NCBI GenBank assembly: GCA_039000515.1
Contig: JBCFYV010000012.1
Coordinates: forward strand, 118,225,148-118,289,147
Length of the DNA stretch: 64,000 nt
Origin: Timema cristinae
Taxonomy: Eukaryota > Arthropoda > Insecta > Phasmatodea > Timematidae
Reading direction: 5' to 3'
In this document: positions 22,768 to 32,525 of the stretch, piece after piece
Numbering within the stretch: position 1 is the stretch's first letter
How the letters are laid out: each line of letters starts with the position of its first letter
Program-made: the position numbers and the translations under genes
The notes under the pieces: model-generated
Seen by the model: the letters and a program-made list of their open reading frames with translations, nothing else
What the model was told of the DNA's origin: nothing
The model's database searches: none

Positions 22768-23632
22768 AAAAGTTGACATTTTCTCTCTGAAAAGTACAAC
22801 AATCCACATATTTCTGTTAATCATTGAGAGCTAAATGTCCGGGAAACGAAAGTTAACCGTTATAGGAGCGTAGAATGGATCTTTGTGAATAGAATGATGT
22901 CATTTAATAGTCACAACACACTGTTATAGGAGCGTAGAATGAATCTTTGTGAATAGAATGATGTCATTTAATAGTCACAACACACTGTTATAGGAGCGTA
23001 GAATGAATCTTTGTGAATAGAATGATGTCATTTAATAGTCACAACACACTGTTATAGGAGCGTAGAATGAATCTTTGTGAATAGAATGATGTCATTTAAT
23101 AGTCACAACACACTGTTATAGGAGCGTAGAATGGATCTTTGTGAATAGAATGATGTCATTTAATAGTCACAACACACTGTTATAGGAGCGTAGAATGGAT
23201 CTTTGTGAATAGAATGATGTCATTTAATAGTCACAACACACTGTTATAGGAGCGTAGAATGGATCTTTGTGAATAGAATGATGTCATTTAATAGTCACAA
23301 CACACTGTTATAGGAGCGTAGAATGGATATTTGTGAATAGAATGATGTCATTTAATAGTCACAACACACTGTTATAGGAGCGTAGAATGGATCTTTGTGA
23401 ATAGAATGATGTCATTTAATAGTCACAACACACTGTTATAGGAGCGTAGAATGGATCTTTGTGAATAGAATGATGTCATTTAATAGTCACAACACAAATG
23501 GTAATGTCATTTGTATTTTCCTCCTCCCCTGTCTGTTCTCCTACTCCCAGACAGCTCCACCCAGGAACGTTATAAACCCACTTGGCTTCTGGCGTTCAAG
23601 AATTTCAGCTCGACTATTCCAACGCCTTAACT
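22768..23632. mobile_element. Element D copy 1, carrying a 64-bp array
   Basis: The left part (TTAAAAGTTGACATTTTCTC, TCTGAAAAGTACAACAATC, CATTGAGAG) and right part (CAGCTCCACCCAGGAACGTT, CCCACTTGGCTTCTGG, TCGACTATTCC) recur in the same order around a second 64-bp array at 42013-42681. Two flanked copies at unrelated loci show that the array travels inside a mobile element. No coding region seen. Confidence 0.8.
22857..23496. repeat. 64-bp minisatellite, 10 units
   Basis: The unit starts TGTTATAGGAGCGTAGAATG and ends TAGTCACAACACAC, and repeats exactly every 64 bp with very few substitutions (GGATC/GAATC/GGATA). Near-identity implies recent homogenisation. Confidence 0.97.
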
Positions 23633-23757
23633 CATCACTGTAAAAAAGAAAAACCAACATTTCCCCAACTATAATTTTTTCGGCCATGCCGGGAGTCGAG
23701 CCTAGCACCCTTAGCTCCGTAGACAAACAACACAGACTGAGCTAAGGTGTCGGTCTG

Positions 23758-24621
23758 TTTTTAATAAAATGTAAGTTTGTAATGTGTATGCATTATGGTT
23801 AGGTCATTAGCAATTCATTAAGTTTGAGTCAAAGATATATACCCTGCACCAGTGGTCTCACAGCTTACGGCATCAAGCTCGCGATAAGACTGGATTTCCT
23901 GTGACCCGGGATGTTGAGGTTCGGATCTGTGATGGGTTTACAGGGGAGAGGAGGGGGATTAGCCTCCAAATATTATTCATAGCCGAGATTTACTTGTCCC
24001 TTCTTCACGCCACTGTGGGTGCGTTTACTCGAAAAGCACCTTCCTCATCCTTAGCGTCCATCAAGCGTTTACATAACAATTGTATTAAAACGTATGACAT
24101 TTTAAAAAAAACTTTGAAAATAACTTAATAAAAAACTTTAAACTAACTAAATATAGCCTATATTTGTGATGACGTGTCAGGTTAAATCATACGTAAGTGC
24201 CCAAGACAAAAAAAAATAGTGTAATATATTATATTGAAACACTTATTTTCACGCAACGATAAATTTAAAAATAAAGATTGGAGAAACTTTTTATTTTACA
24301 AATTGAGTTCCGGCCTAGATATGTCCAACTTAATTAACAGTAATGAGAAGTAATTAAGCCCCACGACGCTGGTTACAATTATTAATGACCGCTCAAGTGT
24401 TTGATTTTATCAAGGTCATCTTCACGAAACAATGACCTTGAATGTGAAAGGGATTCTAAGAAAAATATCCTAACACAGCACTATTCCAAATCACTGAAAC
24501 CATTCTCAACTATCTTAAAATGTTCTGTTGTGGTGACCTTATTTAAAATGACTATTTGTTTAAGGAATAGAAGGCTAGATCTATATTTCTGACTACAAAC
24601 TCGAGTTTCTTACCAATAGCC
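23758..24621. other. Fascin intron, little recognised
   Basis: A possible tRNA-like stretch (TTGAGGTTCGGATCTG) at about 23912-23927; otherwise nothing supported. Confidence 0.4.
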
Positions 24622-24695
24622 TTCTGAAAGGTATTTTCTCTTAGCAGAACCCTACTATATAGTATGATTCTGGTAGGAGAAAGGGCCTTCCAGAT
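24622..24695. repeat. Small palindromic repeat, copy 1
   Basis: TTCTGAAAGGTATTTTCTC at the left is mirrored by GGTAGGAGAAAGGGCCTTCC at the right around CTACTATATAGTA. The same arrangement occurs at 39531-39600. Confidence 0.65.
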
Positions 24696-25099
24696 AGTTA
24701 TCTAGTTTAATAAAATAGTTTGTCATGAGCATTGAGCGATATCTACGTACTTTTAACGTTTAAAAGAGCTAGCCTTATATTAATGTTTGTTCGCCACCAT
24801 TAGGGTAACATTTGATATAACGATTGAATTGGGTCCAAGTTTGCTGTTCTGTATTAAAATAATTAAAAAGGGATGATGTCTTATATTATAAATTAAAAGT
24901 TCTGAAGTTTTATAGTTATTTTAAGTAGATAAACAGTATTTTGCTAAATATTTCACACGTTGTAGATTTTAATAAAAGCCCGACTATTACGTTATATGCA
25001 TGATAATTCCCGACACGTGAGATTTAGAACACAGATTAAGATGTCATAGACTCTACCTACACGGCTCCTCGTCAGGAAGGAAAGTGAAGAGATGCGTAC

Positions 25100-25141
25100 C
25101 CTGAAGGGGTATATCTAGCGACATTTCCTTCTCGAAGCTTC
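25100..25141 (-). CDS. sn/FSCN1: Possible 42-nt in-frame fascin microexon
   Basis: A strong acceptor (CCTTTTTTCTTTTAG) is followed by 42 nt and then a GTACGC donor. Read in phase 1 the exon gives SFEKEMSLDIPLQ and ends on the G that the next fascin exon needs for its first Gly codon. Its length is a multiple of three with phase 1 on both sides, so it could be skipped without changing frame. If used, it would add 14 residues just before the VDVTANQDE segment. I know of no counterpart in the vertebrate protein. It may be a regulated cassette exon, an alternative start (it contains an in-frame ATG) or chance. Confidence 0.42.
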
Positions 25142-25726
25142 CTAAAAGAAAAAAGGTGTGGTCATCCAGTTGAGTTTCTGTCCACAAAACTGCGTTGTCT
25201 TTTTTAAACAAGAGACGTAAAAAGATATCGCCATACCTTGAAACTTAACACAAATAAATCTTACCACCCGCTCTCATTTAAAATATCATAATTTTTAGTA
25301 TAGATGTGAATAATAAATTATTGAGATGTATAATTCCATATCATTACACACTCATAGGATTAACATTTTTAAAATTAATAACCCCTTTGTACTAACTTGT
25401 GCACTTCAAAACCAGAATTTTATAATCTTTATTAATTTTTATAGAATTAATTAAAGCCCGGTTCGGACGCAATACAATGAATACATCCCCCCCCCCCCCT
25501 GTTTGTTTGAAACGTTACCGGGTTAACACCTGGTACTTAATCTAGTTTGTAATGAAATCGGGAAATCAGAAATAAGACATTTCGTGTGAAATGTTCTTCA
25601 AAGTGAGCTGATTTAACCTTTTCTCCCTTAGCTTTAAAATGTAAGGTTTTTTTTAAATCCTAAAAGTGTGTTAGTACTTTCCACCTCCAGTATAGCGTGA
25701 ATCATATTTTTAAATAACTAAACACC
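25142..25726. other. No gene recognised
   Basis: A poly-C run at about 25487-25499. No upstream fascin exon is visible here. Confidence 0.45.
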
Positions 25727-25922
25727 CGTTAGTCCAGAATGCCGATGACAGGAAGATCGGAATTCAAACCCCGATCGGGTGTACCGAGGGAATTAAAAAA
25801 AAAAATGTTTTCCACTCAAATGAGAGTACGCTTACTTCAAAATCAACCTCCCCCATCCTTGGCCATTAACCTAATTAGTATATATACGACAACCTACCAG
25901 GTAGTAAGACCGATGATAAAAA
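25727..25922 (+). mobile_element. S1 SINE, 5'-truncated
   Basis: Starts within the head (AATGCCGATGACAGGAAGAT), then the B-box region GGAATTCAAACCCCGATCGG, TGTACCGAGGG, and a diverged tail ending TACCAGGTAGTAAGACCGAT. It marks the left edge of the dense SINE field. Confidence 0.7.
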
Positions 25923-26101
25923 TAAAACAAAATACCTGTTAAATAACGCGAGATTTCTGAATGTTTGCGGCATTATTTCCCCCTTAAAACTAAACTTGGG
26001 CTGACCTCTGCCAGACGCACACTTTCCAATACTGATAAGATAGAGGAGGTCAAAGGTCGGATCATAAAACGCACCAATAGAGCAAGGAACGCTAGAAACA
26101 G

Positions 26102-26172
26102 CCTGACTGAGTGGTTGTGACCACGAGCTAAAAGAGAGAGGACCCTGGTTCGATTACTGGTGGGGCTGTCAA
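26102..26172 (+). mobile_element. tRNA-like sequence
   Basis: GCCTGACTGAGTGGTTGTGA (A-box-like) and CCTGGTTCGATTACTGGTGG (B-box-like) are about 46 bp apart. It lacks a clear acceptor stem, so a pseudogene or SINE head is likelier than a functional tRNA. Confidence 0.4.
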
Positions 26173-26759
26173 AGAGATTTACTATCTCCAATTAGTATAA
26201 TATTTATTTTTGTATCGGTGATAATGACTGAGTGTACTAACAGAACGCCTGTTCTAGGTTAAGTTAGTTTGTGAGTCTTGGTATTTAAATGATAAACATC
26301 TTGGCTCTATTATTGAGTGTGTAATATTTGAATGGGTTGTCTTAGGTTAAGTAATTTCAGTCCTGCCGTTCGATTTATACATAATTATCTAGAATGCCGG
26401 GTGCGTATGATTAGACGTATTATTTTAGGTTAAGTTGATTTTTAGGACGCGTGACAGTGAGGTGTTTATAAAGTGCACAGCAAATAACACACATGAAATA
26501 GTAGAATCCCTCCCCCCCCCCTCTCCAAGAGGCGCCGCGCAAATAAAACGCACAGAGCTAATATTTCCTCATTTAACTCCTACATCCTCAGTGAAACATG
26601 AACAGACGCCTTTATACCCCGGTCGCCGGACGAATGCGCTATTGTTTGTACCAGCAGTAAGAGATGCGAGAAGGAATATTGGTATCATGTTTAATTTATC
26701 TCAAGGTCGTCAACACCAGAAACATTAGTCTATCAGATGAGTTACAATAAAGTAATAAT

Positions 26760-27008
26760 ACCCGCCTCGGTGGTGTAGTTGGCTGACGCGCTTGTCGTGT
26801 TGAGCTCGACTGCTGAGGACGGGGAGATCGAGGTTTGAATCTCGGTCAGATGAACTGGGGGTGGTTTTTCCTAAATTGTTTTCCACTCTCCCTCCACGCA
26901 AATCCGGGTTCACTTCCTCTAATTCAACCTTCCCAATTCCTAATCCATTAGCGTAATTAATACTTAAAGCGTATAACCCGAACGGGTAGTAAGACGCGAT
27001 GCTAAATA
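26760..27008 (+). mobile_element. S1 SINE, full length
   Basis: Head CCCGCCTCGGTGGTGTAGTT with A-box-like GTAGTTGGCTGACGCG, B box GAGGTTTGAATCTCGG, a body with TTTTTCCTAAATTGTTTTCC and CACGCAAATCCGGG, and the tail ACCCGAACGGGTAGTAAGAC then GCGATGCTAAATAAT. Confidence 0.9.
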
Positions 27009-27149
27009 ATAATATAGACTACAGCGCTTGGTGGTTGAACGTGTTACTAACGCCTGCTGTAGACCAGATATGTTGATACTTCTCCTGGGATTCAATCCTC
27101 TTGGCATTTTTACTGGAAAATATCTCAAATTAACCAACAAAACCAGTTA

Positions 27150-27327
27150 ACCTGCTTCGGTGGCCGCATGGTCTGAGGCGTAACTCTCACGTTGGATTAT
27201 ATTGCCGAGGACAGGGTTCTCGGATGTACTGTGGGTTGTTTATCCACGCAAAAGCGGGTACATTTCCTCTATTCTAACTTCTTCGCCCTAGCTTACTAAT
27301 GTGATTAGTACATATGAAGCGAACATA
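27150..27327 (+). mobile_element. S1 SINE, tail replaced by 66-bp array
   Basis: Head CCTGCTTCGGTGGCCGCATG, body CACGCAAAAGCGGGTACATT, and GTGATTAGTACATATG; then instead of the shared tail the 66-bp array starts. Confidence 0.8.
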
Positions 27328-27537
27328 GAGATGTATCTCTCGGTCGCCGCACGAATGCGCTACTCTGGAGACCAGTTCCAACAGACGAGCAGTGAGATGT
27401 ATCTCTCGGTCACCGCACGAATGCGCTACTCTGGAGACCAGTTCCAACAGACGAGCAGTGAGATGTATCTCTCGGTCGCCGGACGAATGCGCTACTCTGG
27501 AGACCAGTTCCAACAGACGAGCAGTGAGATGTATCTA
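27328..27537. repeat. 66-bp minisatellite, just over 3 units
   Basis: The unit GAGATGTATCTCTCGGTCGC, CGCACGAATGCGCTACTCTG, GAGACCAGTTCCAACAGACG, AGCAGT repeats at 27328, 27394, 27460 and partly 27526. As 66 is a multiple of three, frames stay open on both strands. Its central part resembles the S1 head CGGTGGCCGCACGGTCTAAC then GCGCTACTC. Confidence 0.93.
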
Positions 27538-28180
27538 TACCCCCGTGCCACTGAGCTAGTCACACCCTTGTACGGTCTCACTAGCGAGGAATGAGGGGAA
27601 ACAAGTCAAATGTGATGGTGTTTTTGGGGGTTGTTTCTATTTTAATCCTAGACACCCCCTACACGAGGTTACGACCCTCACTACCCTATACACCCCACCT
27701 GCTAGGGGTGGTTTGTCTCGCAGTGCAGGGGGTGCGTATATAGTCAGACTACTGTGAAAGACACCTTTTAGGAAATACAGACATTTATTTTGTTTGTGGT
27801 TAACATTGATAATAGAGAATCTTCCAAAAGTGACGGCTGAAGTTCACATGACTTGACGTACGAATACATGAAAATAGAGTTTTAGTGAGTGGCCTTTGTA
27901 GCTGCCTTGGTGTTCTGAGTATATGTAGTACGCTCACTTGACACCTGCGCTGATAATTTTCAAATATTACTTTCTTTCGAGTAGCTAAGCCTAGTACCGG
28001 TGACACCATAACTTTATCTAATATAACTTATCTTATGTGATAAAACAAGTGCAAGTAGTTTGTCCTCTAAGTCCATTTTATCGATGGAATCTTCGATGAA
28101 AACGTGGGGGGGGGGGGAGGGGAGTAATAGCTACAGCGTTGCTAAAATCACTTGAACGTTCGTCGAAAATTGAGGATAGA
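27538..28180. other. No gene recognised
   Basis: Nothing but a G-run at 28107-28117. Confidence 0.45.
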
Positions 28181-28189
28181 ATCTGCTTG

Positions 28190-28263
28190 AGACGGGGTGG
28201 GCAACCCTGTCGCCACAAGTGGCAAATTGGCCGTTAAAGCGTGGCAAATAAACAAAAATAAAC
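28190..28263 (+). mobile_element. hAT-like 5' terminus next to 34-bp array
   Basis: GGGGTGGGCAACCCTGTCGC followed by CACAAGTGGCAAATTGGC resembles the CAGGGGTGGGCAA terminus of hAT elements. The array follows at once. No second terminus found. Confidence 0.4.
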
Positions 28264-28575
28264 ATTTTCCTGACCCCGTGTGCTGGTTGTAACTTGATAT
28301 TTCTTGACCCCGTGTGCTGGTTGTAACTTGATATTTCCTGACCCCGTGTGCTGGTTGTAACTTGATATTTCCTGACCCCGTGTGCTGGTTGTAACTTGAT
28401 ATTTCCTGACCCGTGTGCTGGTTGTAACTTGATATTTCCTGACCCCGTGTGCTGGTTGTAACTTGATATTTCCTGACCCGTGTGCTGGTTGTAACTTGAT
28501 ATTTCCTGACCCCGTGTGCTGGTTGTAACTTGATATTTCCTGACCCCGTGTGCTGGTTGTAACTTGATATTTCTT
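28264..28575. repeat. 34-bp minisatellite, about 9 units
   Basis: The unit is TGACCCCGTGTGCTGGTTGT then AACTTGATATTTCC; two units lack one C (33 bp), which shifts reading frame, so the open frames across it are not conserved coding. Confidence 0.95.
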
Positions 28576-28649
28576 GCAAATCATTGGAAGCAAAATTATT
28601 GTCAAATTTTTCATTAAATTGTATTAAGTTTTCAATTTGAATAATTTCT

Positions 28650-28878
28650 ATACCCACTTTGGTGGCCGCACGGTCTAAGGTGCTACCCCTAGCAATAGAC
28701 TAAACTGCCGATGATGAGAAGATCGGGGTTCAAATATCGGTCGGGTGTATTGATGGTTTTCCACTCTCCCTTCACGCAAATATGGTGCAGTTCCTCTAAC
28801 TATAACCTTACTAATCCTTAAAACCCTTAGCGTAATTAGTATATAAACGTACATCCCGAAAGGGTAGTATGTTTGAAG
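28650..28878 (+). mobile_element. S1 SINE
   Basis: Head CCCACTTTGGTGGCCGCACG, GTCTAAGGTGC, the B-box region GGGTTCAAATATCGGTCGGG, body CACGCAAATATGG, tail TCCCGAAAGGGTAGTATG. Confidence 0.85.
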
Positions 28879-28969
28879 CAGTTGTTACTGACTATTCGAA
28901 GTGTACACGTGTTTAATAAACTTGTCCAAACAGTGTGTGTTATTTATTATTATTATTATTATTACTATT

Positions 28970-29158
28970 AGCACCGCGTCTTACTACCCGTTCGGGTTGT
29001 ACGCACTTACGCTAATGTGTAATGGTAGGGTGATTGTGAGATGAAATGAAGGACCTACAGTTTAACGTGGGATCCGAACCACGGTGGAGGCCTGACATTC
29101 CCCACATTCACAAGATGTGATTAATACACGTCTTGTCAGAGGTGAAGGAAGGGTTTGG
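28970..29158 (-). mobile_element. S2 SINE, 5'-truncated
   Basis: The shared tail and S2 body run to AGGTGAAGGAAGGGTTTGGT (plus strand), where the sequence switches to a hAT-like fragment. The tRNA-like head is missing. Confidence 0.85.
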
Positions 29159-29159
29159 T

Positions 29160-29280
29160 GTTATTTTTAATGTTCGGTCGATCAACCATATTTCTCAACT
29201 TTTAACAACGCGGTGTGGCGAGTTTCACTTCTCATTCTCCACATCTGTGGCTACATTGAAATATATGTTGCCCGCCTCTG
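29160..29280 (-). mobile_element. hAT-type 5' end fragment (copy 2)
   Basis: On minus it starts CAGAGGCGGGCAACATATAT, then TAGCCACAGATGTGGAGAA; it matches 20855-20984 over about 120 bp. Confidence 0.6.
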
Positions 29281-29515
29281 TGCTAGAGTGTCGCAGTAAT
29301 TCACGCGATAACAGGGACGTATGTTGACCTATAATGCTTTCCAACACAAACTAGGAACATCTGACTATCGATATATTTTTTTCGAATGGATAAACGGATA
29401 TTTAAGATTATTGTCTCGATGGATATTTTCTAATTATTGTGTTGTGTCTTGAAACAAATCAGCACGTAAAGAAAACGGCATCATACGCGCTTTTCATTTT
29501 AGGTGGGTGATTTAG

Positions 29516-29866
29516 GGGACGCGAGATAAGGTCAGTGTTTTCGCAATTTTTATAGCAACTTTTTTTTTGTCAAAATAAATCAAATATTTCAGCAGTATTA
29601 ACATATGGTTTAATTTTCTTCACACGGTGATATCAACAGTTATTGAATATATGTCGTGAGCATTAGATGAGTAACTTTTTAAATGAAGAGAAAAAGTTGT
29701 CAATCAATTCCATGACACCCTCGACAGAGATTCAACAAATATTGATATCACCATGTGTAGAAAATTAAACTCTTGTGTTTCTACAGGAGCAATATTTGAT
29801 TTATTTTGACCAAAACCATGTTTTGATATAAAAACTAAAAAACTCTGATCTTTTCTCGCGTTACGG
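29516..29866. mobile_element. Foldback MITE family E, copy 1
   Basis: The left end GGGGACGCGAGATAAGGTCA and the right end in reverse complement ACGCGAGAAAAGATCAGAG pair along nearly the whole element (GTCAAAATAAATCAAATATT is present in both arms). About 350 bp, non-coding. The 56-bp array begins exactly at its right end. Confidence 0.8.
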
Positions 29867-32525
29867 AAAAGAGAGCAAGTATCAATGTCTCAGTATATTC
29901 CAGCAACACAGACCAGGTAAGGAAGAGACGCAAGTATCAATGTCTCAGTACATTCCAGCAACACAGACTAGGTAAGGAAGAGACAGCAAGTAGCAATGTC
30001 TCAGTCCATTCCAGCAACACAGACCAGGTAAGGAAAAGATAGCAAGTATCAATGTCTCAGTACATTCCAGCAACACAGACCAGGTAAGGAAGAGACAGCA
30101 AGTAGTAACGTCTCAGTACATTCCAGCAACACAGACTAGGTAAGGAAGAGACAGCAAGTAGTAATGTCTCAGTTCATTCCAGCAACACAGACCAGGTAAG
30201 GAAGAGACAGCAAGTAGTAATGTCTCAGTCCATTCCAGCAACACAGACCAGGTAAGGAAAAGATAGCAAGTAGTAACGTCTCAGTACATTCCAGCAACAC
30301 AGACTAGGTAAGGAAGAGACAGCAAGTAGTAATGTCTCAGTCCATTCCAGCAACACAGACCAGGTAAGGAAAAGATAGCAAGTAGTAACGTCTCAGTACA
30401 TTCCAGCAACACAGACTAGGTAAGGAAGAGACAGCAAGTAGTAACGTCTCAGTACATTCCAGCAACACAGACCAGTTAAGGAAGAGACAGCAAGTAGTAA
30501 TGTCTCAGTCCATTCCAGCAACACAGACCAGGTAAGGAAAAGATAGCAAGTATCAATGTCTCAGTACATTCCAGCAACACAGACTAGGTAAGGAAGAGAC
30601 AGCAAGTAGTAACGTCTCAGTACATTCCAGCAACACAGACTAGGTAAGGAAGAGACAGCAAGTAGTAATGTCTCAGTCCATTCCAGCAACACAGACCAGG
30701 TAAGGAAAAGATAGCAAGTAGTAACGTCTCAGTCATTCCAGCAACACAGACAGGTAAGGAAGAGACAGCAAGTAGTAATGTCTCAGTCCATTCCAGCAAC
30801 ACAGACCAGGTAAGGAAGAGACAGTAAGTAGCAATGTCTCAGTCCATTCCAGCAACACAGACTAGGTAAGGAAGAGACAGCAAGTAGTAATGTCTCAGTC
30901 CATTCCAGCAACACAGACCAGGTAAGGAAGAGACAGCAAGTAGTAATGTCTCAGTCCATTCCAGCAACACAGACCAGGTAAGGAAGAGACAGCAAGTAGT
31001 AATGTCTCAGTCCATTCCAGCAACACAGACTAGGTAAGGAAGAGACAGCAAGTAGCAATGTCTCAGTCCATTCCAGCAACACAGACCAGGTAAGGAAATA
31101 TAGCAAGTAGCAATGTCTCAGTCCATTCCAGCAACACAGACCAGGTAAGGAACTATAGCAAGTGTAATGTCTCAGTCCATTCCAGCAACACAGACCAGTT
31201 AAGGAAGATAGCAAGTAGCAATGTCTCAGTCCATTCCAGCAACACAGACCAGGTAAGGAGAAGATAGCAAGTAGTAATGTCTCAGTCCATTCCGCAAACA
31301 CAGACCAGGTAAGGAAACAATATGCCAAGTAGCAATGCCTACAGTGTTCCATTCCAGCAACACAGACTAGGTAAGGAAAGACAGCAAGTAGTAATGTCTC
31401 AGTCCATTCCAGCAACACAGACCAGGTAAGGAAACTATAGCAAGTAGCAATGCCTCAGTCCATTCCAGCAACACAGACCAGGTAATGAAGAGACAGCAAG
31501 TATAATGTCTCAGTCCATTCCAGCAACACAGACCAGGTAAGGAAACTATAGCAAGTAGCAATGCCTCAGTCCATTCCAGCAACACAGACTAGGTAAAGCA
31601 GAGACAGCAAGTAGTCAATGTCTCAGTTCATTCCAGTAACACAGACCAGGTAAGGAAACTATAGCAAGTAGCAATGTCTCAGTCCATTCCAGCAACACAG
31701 ACAGGTAAGGAAACTATACAAGTAGCAATGTCTCAGTTCCATTCCAGTAACACAGACCAGGTAAGGAGAAAACAGCAAGTAGTAATGTCTCAGTCATTCC
31801 AGAACACAGACCAGGTAAGGAAACTATAACAAGTAGCAATGTCTCAGTCCATTCCAGCAACACAGACCAGGTAAGGAGAAGACAGCAAGTAGTAATGTCT
31901 CAGTTCATTCCAGTAACACAGACCAGGTAAGGAAACTATAACAAGTAGCAATGTCTCAGTCCATTCCAGCAACACAGACCAGGTAAGGAATAGATAGCAA
32001 GTAAATGTCTCAGTCCATTCCAGCAACACAGACCAGGTAAGGAAACATGACAGCAAGTAGTAATGTCTCAGTTCATTCCAGTAACACAGACCAGGTAAGG
32101 AAACTATAACAAGTAGCAATGTCTCAGTCCATTCCAGCAACACAGACCAGGTAAGGAGAAGACAGCAAGTAGTAATGTCTCAGTTCATTCCAGTAACACA
32201 GACCAGGTAAGGAAACTATAACAAGTAGCAATGTCTCAGTCCATTCCAGCAACACAGACCATGGTAAGGTGAAAGCATAACGATAGCACAGCAACAAATG
32301 TCATCAATGTCCATTCCAGCAACACAGACCAGGTAAGGAGAAGACAGCAAGTAGTAATGTCTCAGTTCATTCCAGTAACACAGACCAGGTAAGGAAACTA
32401 TAACAAGTAGCAATGTCTCAGTCCATTCCAGCAACACAGACCAGGTAAGGAATAGATAGCAAGTAGCAATGTCTCAGTCCATTCCAGCAACACAGACCAA
32501 TTAAGGGCAAGATAGCAGGTAGAAT
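29867..32525. repeat. 56-bp minisatellite, about 47 units
   Basis: The unit is AGCAAGTAGTAATGTCTCAG, TCCATTCCAGCAACACAGAC, CAGGTAAGGAAGAGAC. From 29.9 to 31.1 kb units are nearly regular, with subtypes (CAGTCC/CAGTAC; ACCAGG/ACTAGG; GAAGAGAC/GAAAAGAT) alternating in a higher-order pattern. From 31.1 to 32.4 kb many units carry single-base losses or gains. Almost every unit has CCAGGTAAGG on plus. Confidence 0.97.

Larger units (their letters stand above)
22690..23757 (-). mobile_element. S3 SINE split by an inserted element
   Basis: The 3' part at 22690-22745 (AACGTGCACTTTATGAACCG ... CGACTTATAAA) and the 5' part at 23632-23757 (tRNA-like head with CTAGGCTCGACTCCCGGCAT, on minus) correspond to the two ends of the compact S3 copy at 60733-60945. 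The middle of S3 is replaced by the 64-bp-array element at 22768-23632. Confidence 0.7.

Noticed and set aside
22850..23500. CRISPR array
   Set aside because: Direct repeats are contiguous without unique spacers, the genome is animal, and no cas gene is present. The same reason excludes all other arrays here.
28148..28657. 169- and 126-residue repetitive open frames over the 34-bp array
   Set aside because: Units of 33 and 34 bp shift the frame from unit to unit; the two frames simply share the array. No conserved domain.
29880..32437. Leucine-rich repetitive open frames on minus over the 56-bp array
   Set aside because: 56 is not a multiple of three; frames are short, overlap and change at each indel. 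Array artefact.
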